DNA from: Stagonosporopsis chrysanthemi
Taxonomy: Eukaryota > Ascomycota > Dothideomycetes > Pleosporales > Didymellaceae
Assembly (NCBI GenBank): GCA_022560025.1
Contig: JAFISE010000017.1
Span: 186,001 to 250,000, forward strand
Length of the DNA stretch: 64,000 nt
Direction: 5' to 3'
The position numbers and the translations under genes are program-made. Each line of letters starts with the position of its first letter. Positions within the stretch are counted from its first letter, which is position 1. Below, one piece after another: positions 1-10,278 of the stretch. Below the pieces are notes generated by a model. It worked only from the letters and a program-made list of their open reading frames with translations, made no database searches and had not been told where the DNA came from.

Positions 1-2051
1 ACTGGATCCGATGTCACATCGTCTGAACGCCAAAGATCAGGCCTGGGAGGCTTAGCGTAATAGCAACCTGATGGTCACCGACCTCGCAACCGCATGTATA
101 CTTGGAAAGCTCGCAGCATGCTGCAGGCAATGATTGTGGACAGGCCTAGGCCTTGACCATCCTATTGAAGAGGTCCCAAAACCAAAGCTACGTTGAACGC
201 AGTGAGTCTCCGAGTAAGCGGCGGAGCTGTCGATGCAAGCAGCTCATGCGAAGTCCCCCCATGAAAGGCCCTTTCTCAAAGATTCGAGCGAAGCAATTCG
301 AATGCAGCTTCTCGCGAACAGCAGCGGGTAAGAAGACGCGTCTTTACTACCTCCCGCGCCGGTCTTTGCTCCCTCTGTGCTATGATCTTAGCCAAGTACG
401 CAGCACTCTAGCCTGAACCGCAGAAACTGGACGAAGGTTCTCCTTTGAAACCAGCAATTCGAAGACAAGTTTCGAATTGATCCCTCTGTGTGTACCAGCA
501 TGACTCTCTGAGACAAGTTTTTGATTCCTCACCAATCTGCGATGATCTGGAGGGCATTTGAATGCGGACAAAAGACATCATCAAAAACCGCAAAAGCTCC
601 GTAATAAGTATAGCTTACTCGAGGCAAAGGGTGAACGCTTGTCCAAGGCTGTACGCTGAACGTACGTCTTGACAATTGACGCGACTGGTCGGAGATCACA
701 ACTAAGTGACAAGTGTCGGGATGCAAAGCCGCGACACAATGCTCAAGGGCCGTCAGTCGACGAGGATGGTTGGCAACCAGGTCGGGACTTGCGTTCCCGT
801 TGGAGAGATGCACAGGATCGAGCGTCAAAACCATGTTTCCATGTTCTCCAGTCGTCGCAAAGGAGTGGTACCGCTAATCGTGTCCGACGAAGACAATGTC
901 CCTCGTACGTTCTTGAGCAAGCTCTGGGCTTCGGCTCCAAAGCGTGACGGTCAGCCTGAACAAGACAATGCTAGCCCGAGACGCACTAAGACCTCGCTGG
1001 GCTCACGCCTTTCTGACGAGTGGATCTTGCGACGGCCAAAGCCCAACAGGCTGACATGTCTGTGTGTGAAGCTTATTGAAAAACCGTGCTCTGCTTACGC
1101 CCGATAACTTGCTTCGGAACATCGTAGGGAACGTGTCTTGGATGTTGGTACTCGGTATGGCAGTATCTCTGTGACGGACCATGGAGAATCAGATCAGGGC
1201 TTCAACGCATCCCGAATCCTGAAGACAGTCCCTGATTGGGGAGTCCGGCGTCTCTCACCCGGGTGCTCCAGCCTACGTCGCCAGAATGGCCAGAGAGCGT
1301 TCCACAATGACCAGAGCCTGTTGCACGGATGGAATGTCGACGTGGTTCTCAAAAGAACTTTAACGCCCCAACAGGCACATGACAGACCATTTCGAGCCAA
1401 AGCTCCCGTACCTCGAGCCTCCCTTTCGCGCATAGTCTCGAGGCATTCACTCAAAGTGCAATGCCAGGCGACTAAGGCTGGTCAGGAGGTCGGCGGCATG
1501 ACCGCGAAGCTTCTTCTCGTGCAAGACACGACAAGCACCAGGAGATGATTAGGGTTAAGATCCGAGTCTGCCCTCCTCAAACGCAACAACATACCGCCAA
1601 GCCAAGAGAGCCGGGTTAGAAGCCACTGGTGGGTGTCGGATGTACGAAGCGTGTGAGGCGCAGCGAACTGCATTCCGGGTGGAAGACAGACATCGGTAGC
1701 TGTATGGAGAGTGACACGCGTTCGAGCATGTAGCGCGAGCGAGAGCGGATATGGTGTAAAAGAGCCTTGCGCGAAGTTCCCGTCGTTGTAGACATTGTCA
1801 AGTATCGCAGTCCGAGGTAAAATAAGGGCATAAAAGTGAACAAGACAGGCCGAGCATAGGGTAGATAGGAAATGCTGCGTGGCGGCTAGTCGTTGGGGTG
1901 ATGTGTTGACAAGTAGGCGTAACGAGCGCGACTGCTCAACTTGGGGACGCGACTACGCTAGTGCGCCATCACGTGATCGAATTTTCAACCTAACCAAGCG
2001 TACTTTGCCTCTTGACCGTTACCGCCAACACCCCAACTTCGTTTGGCCAAC
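1..2051. other. No gene recognised
   Basis: Open frames here are short, overlap on both strands and match no family I know. There is no clear splice-connected coding chain, tRNA or rRNA. The last few hundred bases should hold the promoter and 5' UTR of the gene that starts at 2052. The rest is unexplained; it could be untranslated sequence, a non-coding RNA or a decayed repeat. Confidence 0.5.
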
Positions 2052-5000
2052 ATGGGAGCAGTTGAGCACGCAGTGGATGCTGCAGCGGATTTCGTTGGGC
2101 CTTTCGTAGATGCCAGCATACGACATGCTGCTCGCGACGATGGCGAACACCATCTTGATAATGTCGAATTAGTTCGGGAGGCGATTAGACACCTGCAAGC
2201 CATCAACGCCGCAGACCTGGCTGCAGAACCCAACGCTCTATACGATGCATCTCTTGCAGGCGTTGTTTATGGTCTGTTGGACCTTATCACTACGCTAGGT
2301 GTCCTTCCGTACCTGTCACACGGAGTTGCGTTCAGCCAGCGCCCCAGATCTGTTTTGATAGCGACATTCAATGTTTCCTCTCAGGAGCACACCATTCTCT
2401 TATCAGACACTACACCTGCATTGCTCTCGATCCTAGAACAAGACGAAGGAACTGGCCTGCAGCCTCTTGTCGCCCAGCGCTCTCTGCCTGACATCATTGC
2501 CGCACTTGCAGAACTTGCGCTGTCACCTCGTCAGGCTCGCTATAACCATTTCAACTTTGAGCAGGCATTCAATGACCTGCTTGCACGGACCCCGACGTCA
2601 CGTCTGCTGACAATACTTACTTCGTTCCTTCAGCAACCACTTCCAGTATGGCTGAAGCCGCGAATGGGAAGAGAGCTCGCTACAATACCCATCAGAAGTC
2701 ACGGTATCAGGCATGTAGTTGAGTTTCTCTCACTCTCCTACCTCTCGAAGAGCGCTTCCATTCCACAGGACGCACCCGGACTACAGTCGAAAATCCCGAT
2801 ACCTATAGAAGCTGTGACGCAAGCAGCAAAATTGTTGATTACACCTCCAAACGGTACAGGCCAAGACGAATGGATCCACGCCCTGGAGAGCCAACTATGG
2901 ACTCTTCTCGATGGGACCGAAGGCCGAGAGCTAAGCAGAGCAGCTGGCCAAATAATTGCAGGCGGGATCCTCAGCAAAAAAACTACAGGTGCGCCTGGCA
3001 CAACTGGGTGGAAACTTTTTGCTCAGCCAATCTTGGACACCATCTACCCAAGCGGTAAAATAACAGCTGCAATACGAGAGAGCACTGACGATAGGGTCCT
3101 GGTTCAGGACCAGGACTTACTCGTTAGTTTGAGCCGACTAGCTGTCATCACAACATCTTACTCTCACACGGGTACAATCAAGAGACTCATCTGTCCCTTA
3201 CTCCTTCCTCTGTGGGCTCTACTCAACTATGCTCTATCGAAACAGTCGCTTGATAAAGTATGGAGCGAGCTACCTCGCAACATCATCTCAAGGTACACGG
3301 CTGTCGTTTGCGATCCAAAACAAATTGATGCTATAACAAAGAGCTTGTTCTGGGACGGACCTTCTGATTGGACGTTGGGCCCAGGCACGAAAGGTGGCAT
3401 CGAGTATCGGATGCGACAGAGCGGAGGTGCTCATGAACTTGGGGGGATGGAATCGATATTCTCACGCATCAGTGATCTGAATGGACGAGTCAACCTCCTC
3501 GTGTCTCTGCTCGCAGACTCTGACGTGTCAGACGACGTTGCAGGACTCATATTCCTTCAAGTGACTAGAAGATGGCTTAACCCCAACCATGGCTCAAGAG
3601 CAACACTCCTTCTTGAGTCTGATGATGATCCCTTGACGGCGTTGACGGACGCAAAACTGTCCGAAGCGTTAGCCTTGCGATTCAAAGATCAGTTTGCGAG
3701 ATCGCCCCAGCACATCGTTGAACTTATGAGCCAACTGCTCCACAACTATGTTTCTGGACACCGCACAAAGTCAGAACTACAAGCAAAATCACATAGACCC
3801 AGCAGAGCAAACATGAGGAACTTGATCGATCCTGGACCAGAGCCTGGAGACATGAGTAGTGCAGGCGACACTTCAGAAGACGATCTTGTCGTTTTTGCGA
3901 TCAGCACCATCAACACTCTGGTGGCGACACCAGAGTTCAAAAGAACTCCCACGACCAATGCTCTCCTCTTGCAGATTGCTGGAGACCTGCAGTATCTCAC
4001 ATACTCCCAGCACGAGGTTATCGTCCCATCTGGTATCAAGAATCCAGCACGTAGCCTTTTGCAGATTCTCGATCCACCAGCGCTATCTGTCGACCAGAGT
4101 AACATTAACATGGATCCTTTGGCCTCTGATCGAAGCATACTTCAGGTAGCTCTACAGGACATAGTCTCTCCTGAGGCGCCAAATCGCGCATGGGCGCTCG
4201 CTACGATCCACAGATTGATGCAGAATACCTCATCACTCTCGATAATCGACATTCCAGCGACAACATATCTTTTGCTCTCTGCTTCCCTTGCCGATCCCGA
4301 GTCTTATGTCCACAGCGCTGCAGTCCCTGTCCTGGTAACTCTAGCACTCAGCACGCCACATCCTACCATCAAGATCCTCGTTGATGCGTTTCTTGACGTT
4401 GAGGAACGCAGTCTTTCCATATTGAAGGGCCGTATGACGGATGAGAAAGAGAGAGAATTGCAAGAGGGCTTGGATTACCGCCTGCGTGTTGGTGAAGTTT
4501 TGAGCAAGGTCATCCTTTCTGACCCGTTCTGGCACGACAAAAGCAGAGCGGATGTCAAGTATAACAGCATTAAGCACATTGCCTCAGCTTGCCTTTCGCT
4601 GGCTTCACGTCGCGGTCAGCGTACGAGAACGCAGGTATCGCGCCAAGCTGTATCCCTACAAATCGTGCAGCAGCAAGAAGAAGCGGAAGCAGCGTGGGGC
4701 GGTCCGATTCCCAACGTTCTCGAGCCCGAGAGCGAGGCGTCCGCCGCTGACTTGGCAGATTACGAGGCCCTCAATAAGATTGTCAAAGGGTGGGAAGAGA
4801 CAGGCATGGAAGAGGATGTGAGGATTCGAGCGAGCGCTATGAGCGTCTTCGGCACACTGTTGGAGAAGAGAATAGGCCTTGTCAGGCAGGCAACGGTCGA
4901 TGCAGGCTTGCAAATTGTGCTGTTGGTGCTGACTATGGAGACGACTGAGACATTCTCCATCCTGAGGCGAGCAGCAGTGCTAGTCGTCATGGGGCTTTGG

Positions 5001-5315
5001 AAGGCCCTGGATGAAGTGCTTGACGCTGGTGAGGATACCAATGTGAGCTTGGGCATGAAGCAACAGGATGAGGTGGAGAGAGTGCTCAGATGGGTGAGGG
5101 ATGAGGATGGCGACGAGCTGGTGAGAGACCATGCGGCGAACGTGGTCGAGGGCATGGAAACGTTGCGAATGAAGAAGTTGTACAGAATCAGGGACGAAGG
5201 CAGCAACTTGGACCTGGATCTGGGGCTTGCGGGTGGATTGAGGGGTCTCAGTGTCAGGCCTGACGTAGATGATGGACATGAAAAGTGGAGGATGATTGTG
5301 GAAGAGATCGAATAG
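2052..5315 (+). CDS. RTP1: RNA polymerase II assembly factor Rtp1 / TANGO6-like
   Basis: A single-exon protein of 1087 aa. I start it at the ATG at 2052 (context CCAACATGG), because the frame is open a little further upstream only through a TTG codon. It is a long helical, HEAT-repeat-like protein without signal peptide or obvious membrane segment. The C-terminal third (about residues 780-1060) carries the conserved region I associate with fungal Rtp1 (RTP1_C domains): a DVEERSLSILKGR-like stretch, then RRAAVLVVMGLWKAL and DEVERVLRWVRDED. Rtp1 family proteins help assemble RNA polymerase subunits and bring them into the nucleus, through contacts with polymerase subunits and nucleoporins; that role is family knowledge. 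A ligand or active site cannot be seen. The next gene, SmF, is convergent with about 220 bp between stops. Confidence 0.8.
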   Translation: MGAVEHAVDAAADFVGPFVDASIRHAARDDGEHHLDNVELVREAIRHLQAINAADLAAEPNALYDASLAGVVYGLLDLITTLGVLPYLSHGVAFSQRPRSVLIATFNVSSQEHTILLSDTTPALLSILEQDEGTGLQPLVAQRSLPDIIAALAELALSPRQARYNHFNFEQAFNDLLARTPTSRLLTILTSFLQQPLPVWLKPRMGRELATIPIRSHGIRHVVEFLSLSYLSKSASIPQDAPGLQSKIPIPIEAVTQAAKLLITPPNGTGQDEWIHALESQLWTLLDGTEGRELSRAAGQIIAGGILSKKTTGAPGTTGWKLFAQPILDTIYPSGKITAAIRESTDDRVLVQDQDLLVSLSRLAVITTSYSHTGTIKRLICPLLLPLWALLNYALSKQSLDKVWSELPRNIISRYTAVVCDPKQIDAITKSLFWDGPSDWTLGPGTKGGIEYRMRQSGGAHELGGMESIFSRISDLNGRVNLLVSLLADSDVSDDVAGLIFLQVTRRWLNPNHGSRATLLLESDDDPLTALTDAKLSEALALRFKDQFARSPQHIVELMSQLLHNYVSGHRTKSELQAKSHRPSRANMRNLIDPGPEPGDMSSAGDTSEDDLVVFAISTINTLVATPEFKRTPTTNALLLQIAGDLQYLTYSQHEVIVPSGIKNPARSLLQILDPPALSVDQSNINMDPLASDRSILQVALQDIVSPEAPNRAWALATIHRLMQNTSSLSIIDIPATTYLLLSASLADPESYVHSAAVPVLVTLALSTPHPTIKILVDAFLDVEERSLSILKGRMTDEKERELQEGLDYRLRVGEVLSKVILSDPFWHDKSRADVKYNSIKHIASACLSLASRRGQRTRTQVSRQAVSLQIVQQQEEAEAAWGGPIPNVLEPESEASAADLADYEALNKIVKGWEETGMEEDVRIRASAMSVFGTLLEKRIGLVRQATVDAGLQIVLLVLTMETTETFSILRRAAVLVVMGLWKALDEVLDAGEDTNVSLGMKQQDEVERVLRWVRDEDGDELVRDHAANVVEGMETLRMKKLYRIRDEGSNLDLDLGLAGGLRGLSVRPDVDDGHEKWRMIVEEIE

Positions 5316-5537
5316 CACAGCGCGACCTCTAAGCTCAGATAATGCCAATGCCCTCAAAGCTTGACCTCCACCGGCGCTGTCAGCGCATGCCGTGTGGCGT
5401 CAGGTAGTCGTCTTTTGCCAAACCGCGCAGTCGCGCATTGAAGCGCCGGTCCCTGCGTTTCGTGTCTCTCCTCCATTCTGAGCACCGTGTAATAGATTGT
5501 TTTGCCATCGTGTTCCCAGCTTTCTATCTCCGAGGAC

Positions 5538-5957
5538 TCAACCACTCATCGCTGAGTCCTTGCTGGGCTTCGATTCGACACCTTCCGCCTGTCCGATCCA
5601 CAGTACATTGTTGCATCGGATCAAGACTTGGCCCAGCGTCCCTGAACTGACGCCATTGACAAATTCCTCGGTGTTGGAAAGCTGAATGTTCATGTAGAGG
5701 TCGACGGACACGAGTCTGCCCTTGTATTCAGTCTCGCCCCACTTTAAACGCACGACGATGTCCTTGTCGACACTGCAACTGGTCAGTAGCGGCAAAGGGG
5801 CGTGGGCGCCGCGCGCAAAGGTTTTGTAGGCGCAACGAAGGGGTGCACGTCTTGGACATACAGGCTCTGGAGCAGCGGTCGGGGGTTGAAGGGTGCGACG
5901 GCCTTGATCCGTGTTAGCAGTGAGCGCACCAGCAAGCATGTGCGCACTTACAGCCAT
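5538..5957 (-). CDS. SMX3: Small nuclear ribonucleoprotein F (SmF)
   Basis: Three coding exons on the minus strand: 5952-5957, 5862-5902 and 5538-5772, giving 93 aa. The first exon holds only ATG GCT before a GTAAGT donor. The joined N-terminus reads APFNPRPLLQSLVDKDI, followed by VVRLKWGETEYKG, the LYMNIQL Sm1 core and the LIRCNNVLWI Sm2 motif. This is the typical SmF fold and length. SmF is one of seven Sm proteins in the ring around U1, U2, U4 and U5 snRNAs, so it acts in nuclear pre-mRNA splicing. Acceptors are AAG (ending 5903) and GCAG (ending 5773), with a branch-like GCTAAC in intron 1. It is divergent from the CZIB-like gene with 242 bp between start codons. Confidence 0.93.
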   Translation of the reverse strand: MAVSAHMLAGALTANTDQGRRTLQPPTAAPEPVCPRRAPLRCAYKTFARGAHAPLPLLTSCSVDKDIVVRLKWGETEYKGRLVSVDLYMNIQLSNTEEFVNGVSSGTLGQVLIRCNNVLWIGQAEGVESKPSKDSAMSG

Positions 5958-6199
5958 GGTTGCGACTATGATGGAGTTGTCGGTGGTGCAGTGTCGCGCG
6001 CAGGTCTCTCGCGTATGGTCGCGCCCAGCTTCGACTTCTCGGAATCGGGCACGGACCGCTGCCGCCGCCGATTGGACAAAGGGCAGGCTGCAGCCCCGCC
6101 CCCGCGGCGAGCATCGTCGACAGCTCTGCAGGCGCAGGCGCAGGCACAGGCACAGGCACAGCCAGCAGCCTCGCAGTCCCGCAGTCCCGCACAATCATC
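5958..6199. promoter_or_regulatory. Shared divergent promoter region SmF / CZIB
   Basis: The 242 bp between the two start codons must hold both 5' UTRs and promoters. It contains a short imperfect hexanucleotide repeat (GCAGGC/ACAGGC units) at about 6127-6161. I see no clear TATA box. Assignment rests on gene geometry only. Confidence 0.55.
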
Positions 6200-6800
6200 A
6201 TGGTGCTCGCACTAGCCCTCAAGGCCGAGCTGAACGGCGTGACCGACCTGCGCCCGCTCGACACCGAAGACGCGCCCTTCTACTACACGTTCAAGGTGCA
6301 GTGCACGTCGTGCCGTGAGACGCATCCCAACTGGGTTTCGGTCAGCCGCTTCGAGCAGAACGACGTCAGTGGTAGCAAGGGCGAGGCCAATTTTGTGTGG
6401 AAGTGCAAGAACTGTAAGGTCTCTCTCACTGTGCTCTAGGCGCTCGACTCGCCGCTAATGTCCTGCACAGCGTGAGCATTCGGCCAATATCAAAGCCGCG
6501 CCGGCTACTTACGAACGCACCGACCCGCCCAAGACGAAGAACATCCTCGAGTTCGACTGCAGGGGCCTCGAGTTTGTTGAATTCAAGGCCGATGTGCGTA
6601 TTCTGTCTTGTGGTCCTGCTACTTGAAGAGGGCGCAGTGTGGCTGACAGACTGCAGGGCGAATGGCTCGCGACAGGCGACGAGTCGGGCACCAAGTTCGA
6701 GAGCATCGAGCTGCACGAGGGCGAGTGGTTCGACTATGACGAGAAGGCGAGCGAGGAGGTTAGCATCACCAACTTGGTGTGGGAGATACGACGCGCATAG
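6200..6800 (+). CDS. CZIB: CXXC zinc-binding protein CZIB-like (DUF866)
   Basis: Three exons, 6200-6418, 6471-6593 and 6657-6800, encode 161 aa, the usual length of the CZIB/C1orf123 (DUF866) family. Two CxxC zinc knuckles are visible, CTSC (about residues 34-37) and CKNC (about 69-72), the second followed across the intron by KREHS. Conserved family blocks are FYYTFKVQC, NWVSVSR, LEFDCRGLEFVEF and the C-terminal WFDYDEK. Zinc binding is the known family property; the cellular role is poorly defined. The first donor, AAG|GTCTCT, is weak, while a better-looking GTAAGG lies 5 nt upstream but would break the frame and the second CxxC. It is divergent from SmF. Confidence 0.88.
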
Positions 6801-7114
6801 ACGGTCGACCCCAGCAAGATGCGTTGAGACGAAGCGTGAGGTCATTTGGGGGCATGGCCAAGCAGAGCTGTAGCAGGTGGCTCGCTGTGCCATAGTACAC
6901 AAGCAATAGAACAAGACTGACAGCTTTGACTGTTCGCGTTGCATCGAAATATCAACAACCCCTCCAAACGCACATGCTGATGCAGCCCTCTATGTACAAG
7001 CCAGACACAGATGCCCACACTAGGTATTTGCAAGACACGCTCCGTGTCCATGTCCATCAAGAAACGCCATGAACGCCAGCAGCGGAGTCCACGCCGTCGT
7101 GTACTCGTCACTGC
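6801..7114. other. Intergenic region between convergent genes
   Basis: About 314 bp between the stop of the CZIB-like gene and the stop of the minus-strand mitochondrial carrier. It should hold two 3' UTRs. No further feature is seen. Confidence 0.6.
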
Positions 7115-8341
7115 TTATATTCCAAAATAGTACTTCGCCCGTTCGTAGACGAAGAAGCTGGTTGCAACCATGGGCACAACCTTGACGTACCCTATTGTCA
7201 AGCCCACGAAATAGCCCCTCCATCCTCTCTCCACGTATATCCTCTTTGCGACCTCTGCAATGCTCAGTCTATGTCCATCGCCCACTACACCGCCGACTTG
7301 CATCCGCCGCCGAATCACCTCGAGCGGGTATGATACCGTCTGTGAGACAAAACCGGCAATACCGCCAGTGGTCAGCTCAGCCCAACCACGCAGTTGAGCC
7401 GGTTTTTCGCTCGTTGTGGCCGTCTCTTCGCGACCTGTGTTCGGCTTGACAGTATAGGGCGCAAGGCTCGGCCAGCGCATCATATCGCTCATGGTATCGT
7501 GCGCAAGGAATGACGCTCCGGCGTAGGGCACCATGCCGAGCAGCGTGGGCGTGAAGCCACGGAAGAAGTTACCCAACCCAGATTGTGGAGTCAACTTCTC
7601 CACGGCTCGGGCGGCGGTCGTAGTGAGTGCGCCTGTAGGGGTGTGCGAGGTTGGTGCAGCACGCTCGCCATAGATTTTGCGTACGATCGACGCCAGGTTT
7701 GATCGCTCGCCCGCGCGCGTCTCGAAAGCGAGACGCACGCGAATAACCTCGAGTGGATAGGTGAAGAAAACGCTCACCATACCTGCCATACTGCCGGACA
7801 CGAAGCGGCGGCCGGGGGTCTCTTGCGCGCTCGAGTGGATCACGCGGGCGCGTATCTGCTCGTAAGCAAGAAACTTGATTCCTGCATACGGGAAGATGCG
7901 CAGCAGTGTCGCCGAATGCCCCTTGAACAGCCCCTGCATGCCGGCTTGCTGGTAGATATCGCGCATAGCGGTGGGAAAGCCGATCCAGGATCCTGAGTAC
8001 TTTGCAAACTGGGGGTTCTGCGTCTGGAACAGGATCTTCACGCGGTCGAGTGGGCCCACGACGGTTTTGGCTGCGCAGCCTGCTATTCCGCCTGCAACGC
8101 CGCTCTTGACCAGATATTCATAGCTCTTCTTGTCTACCTTTCCTCCTCGGCCTGCGGCTTCGTAGCTGTGTGTGTCTTTCGCAGACGAGGGTGCGATGGC
8201 GCCGCTGTCGGTGGGGCCAAGTGGCGGGTGTTGCATGTTGCTGCTGCTGGCACCCTTTGCGTCGGCGTGCCTGTCTGTGTGGCGGAGCAGAATGTGGGTG
8301 TCCATGGGGGAGCCGTCATGGCGGAGGGCGGGCGAGGACAT
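7115..8341 (-). CDS. LEU5: Mitochondrial carrier Leu5-like (coenzyme A transport)
   Basis: One exon, 408 aa from the ATG at 8341; the frame extends 18 nt further only to a GTG. The protein has the three-repeat mitochondrial carrier fold, with PLDRVKILFQTQ, YPLEVIRVRLAFET and YPLEVIRRRMQVGG as the three P-x-[DE]-x-x-[RK] signature helices. Each is followed by a G-F/L-F-x-G type second half (GLFKGHSATLLR, FFRGFTPTLLG, GYFVGLTIGYVK). The first repeat, PLDRVKILFQTQNPQF, is typical of Leu5 / SLC25A16 / SLC25A42 carriers, which import CoA or adenine nucleotides across the inner membrane. The N-terminal 75 residues are polar and low in complexity. It shares its upstream region with the METTL4-like gene. 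Confidence 0.88.
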   Translation of the reverse strand: MSSPALRHDGSPMDTHILLRHTDRHADAKGASSSNMQHPPLGPTDSGAIAPSSAKDTHSYEAAGRGGKVDKKSYEYLVKSGVAGGIAGCAAKTVVGPLDRVKILFQTQNPQFAKYSGSWIGFPTAMRDIYQQAGMQGLFKGHSATLLRIFPYAGIKFLAYEQIRARVIHSSAQETPGRRFVSGSMAGMVSVFFTYPLEVIRVRLAFETRAGERSNLASIVRKIYGERAAPTSHTPTGALTTTAARAVEKLTPQSGLGNFFRGFTPTLLGMVPYAGASFLAHDTMSDMMRWPSLAPYTVKPNTGREETATTSEKPAQLRGWAELTTGGIAGFVSQTVSYPLEVIRRRMQVGGVVGDGHRLSIAEVAKRIYVERGWRGYFVGLTIGYVKVVPMVATSFFVYERAKYYFGI

Positions 8342-8760
8342 GCCAGGGCTCGTGATCACCGCGACATGGAGTGTTTGGTTATGTGAATGTTCGTTGGGTC
8401 TCAGGGGATTATTCTGAGGAGGCTTCTGGCCAGGTCGGAACGCGGAGAGGCTTGTGGGGTTAGAAGGCGAGATGCGGCTTCAACCCATGACGTTAGTTAA
8501 GCCGAGGATCTTTGTAACCGCTAGACCGGTAGACACGCGAAAAAGCTCCACGGCCGACAGGTCACACAACAGCAACGAGTTTGTACATTCACTCACTTGC
8601 GTTGCAGGAGCGGAGCTGGAGTGGTTCAAGTGGTTGGAAGTTGTAGTTCCCAAGTGTAGGTGCAGGTGAGAATCATTTGATGCGGCAGGGTGATCGCAGG
8701 TAAATTTTGCAGCTCTTCAAGTGCTCTCGTGCTTCTCATACTACCAACAGCCGCCTCGCA
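8342..8760. promoter_or_regulatory. Divergent promoter region LEU5 / METTL4-like
   Basis: This 419 bp gap separates two outward-facing start codons and should contain both promoters and 5' UTRs. I recognise no specific binding site. Confidence 0.5.
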
Positions 8761-10104
8761 ATGATACACGACAAAAGGAGTGCCATACTCTACCAAAGTG
8801 CGGACCGTGAGATCACGCTCATCGATCTGCCTGCGTCCATTGCTACTGCTCAGGGCCGGTCCGACACACTCCTGTCCACTCCCCCATTGGAGGAGCCAAT
8901 TCAATCCAAGGAAGATTATCAGTCCAAGGCAAGCAGAGCAACGGGCGCCCTGTTGGCCGATACAACGCACCATGAGACGCACAAAACATTGATCCAGCAA
9001 GCACTGCTCGACATTCGAGCGCACACCCCCGGCTCATGGTGCGCGCACAGACAGGTGTTCCTTCGTCCGTCCATCAATGGCAATAGCACATTTGACCCTC
9101 GTAATCTGGAGAAAGACTTGGAGTCGCGACTAAGAGAGTGGGCTGCGGTCGGAGAGTGCCTTGAGGATCAATCGCTCGACTTCCAGACGATGATGGCTTC
9201 CCTTGGTGCTCCTGGGGTTCAGCAAGCGACTACCAGCAACGATGCACAACGATGGGTCATGTCATATTCGGAGTCTAGCAGCTCTGTGGTACAGCAATCA
9301 CCTACCGTAGGCTCACTGTCTGCATTCTACAACCCAGAGAGCCACTCCGTCAGCCTGACCATTGCCCGGTCCACAGCTGAGGAAGGCCCAGCGCCTTGCA
9401 CCTATCACTTCACGGTACCTCCACGTTGTGGCTATTTCCTTGGCGACTGTGATGACCCAGACTCTTTTCGTTCGTCCTTTCGTGAGTTGACGGACGAACA
9501 TCATCTACCACGACATTTCGATCTGGTACTACTAGACCCACCTTGGCCAAATCGATCAGCCAAGCGCAAAGGAGTATACGAGCAGGTTGGAGGCATGCCT
9601 TACCTGAAGAAAATGCTGCTCAGAATGGACATTGACAACTATCTCGAGCATAACGCCCTCGTGGGAATCTGGATCACCAACAAGCCAGCTCTGCGCGAAC
9701 ATGTGCTTGGAGCAGGTGGACTGTTTGAGGCCTGGAACGTGGGACTAGTCGAAGAATGGATCTGGATCAAGACAACCACTAAAGGAGAATCAATGTTTGA
9801 CATTGATGACGCTATGCGAAAACCTTACGAGATACTGCTTTTGGGGCGAGCGGCTCCGAATTCATGGACTACGATGACACATGCATTGAAACCCCGGAGA
9901 AGGGTGATTGCCGCAGTGCCGGATATGCATTCACGCAAGCCAAGCTTGAAAGAATTGGTGGAGCCGTACATGCCTGATCCAACTAACTACAGCGCTCTTG
10001 AGGTTTTCGCTCGCACCCTTACTGCTGGATGGATGTCGTGGGGAAACGAGGTCTTGAAATACAACTCAGATATCTACTGGACCAAAGACACGAATGATCA
10101 CTAG
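8761..10104 (+). CDS. METTL4: METTL4-type N6-adenine methyltransferase (MT-A70 family)
   Basis: One exon, 447 aa from the ATG at 8761; the open frame upstream begins only with TTG. The catalytic DPPW motif of MT-A70 methyltransferases lies at residues 259-262 in the context FDLVLLDPPWPNRS. Downstream come WITNKPALREH, VEEWIWIKTT, KPYEILLLGR, HSRKPSL and FARTLTAGWMSWGNEVLKY, the order and wording typical of METTL4 rather than of METTL3/IME4. METTL4 proteins transfer methyl from S-adenosylmethionine to N6 of adenine in DNA (6mA) or in U2 snRNA, depending on species. The substrate here cannot be told from sequence. The N-terminal 230 residues are less conserved and may be a targeting or nucleic-acid-binding region. 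The protein appears intact. Confidence 0.87.
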   Translation: MIHDKRSAILYQSADREITLIDLPASIATAQGRSDTLLSTPPLEEPIQSKEDYQSKASRATGALLADTTHHETHKTLIQQALLDIRAHTPGSWCAHRQVFLRPSINGNSTFDPRNLEKDLESRLREWAAVGECLEDQSLDFQTMMASLGAPGVQQATTSNDAQRWVMSYSESSSSVVQQSPTVGSLSAFYNPESHSVSLTIARSTAEEGPAPCTYHFTVPPRCGYFLGDCDDPDSFRSSFRELTDEHHLPRHFDLVLLDPPWPNRSAKRKGVYEQVGGMPYLKKMLLRMDIDNYLEHNALVGIWITNKPALREHVLGAGGLFEAWNVGLVEEWIWIKTTTKGESMFDIDDAMRKPYEILLLGRAAPNSWTTMTHALKPRRRVIAAVPDMHSRKPSLKELVEPYMPDPTNYSALEVFARTLTAGWMSWGNEVLKYNSDIYWTKDTNDH

Positions 10105-10278
10105 GCACGAGGGTTGGAGCAGCTGAGGCTCCAATGCATGACAGTAGAAGCCCATTATGCAGGCTTTGAGAAACATCTCACATATGAGGTCTGCACATAA
10201 TTACAATTCAGTAGTGTTTATGTAATTTTGATCAATTACAGTACAAAAATCCCAGTATACAGATTCTCGTCTAATCTC

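Noticed and set aside
1..2051. Several overlapping 60-136 codon frames
   Set aside because: They are short, start at random ATGs, overlap on both strands and share no recognisable domain.
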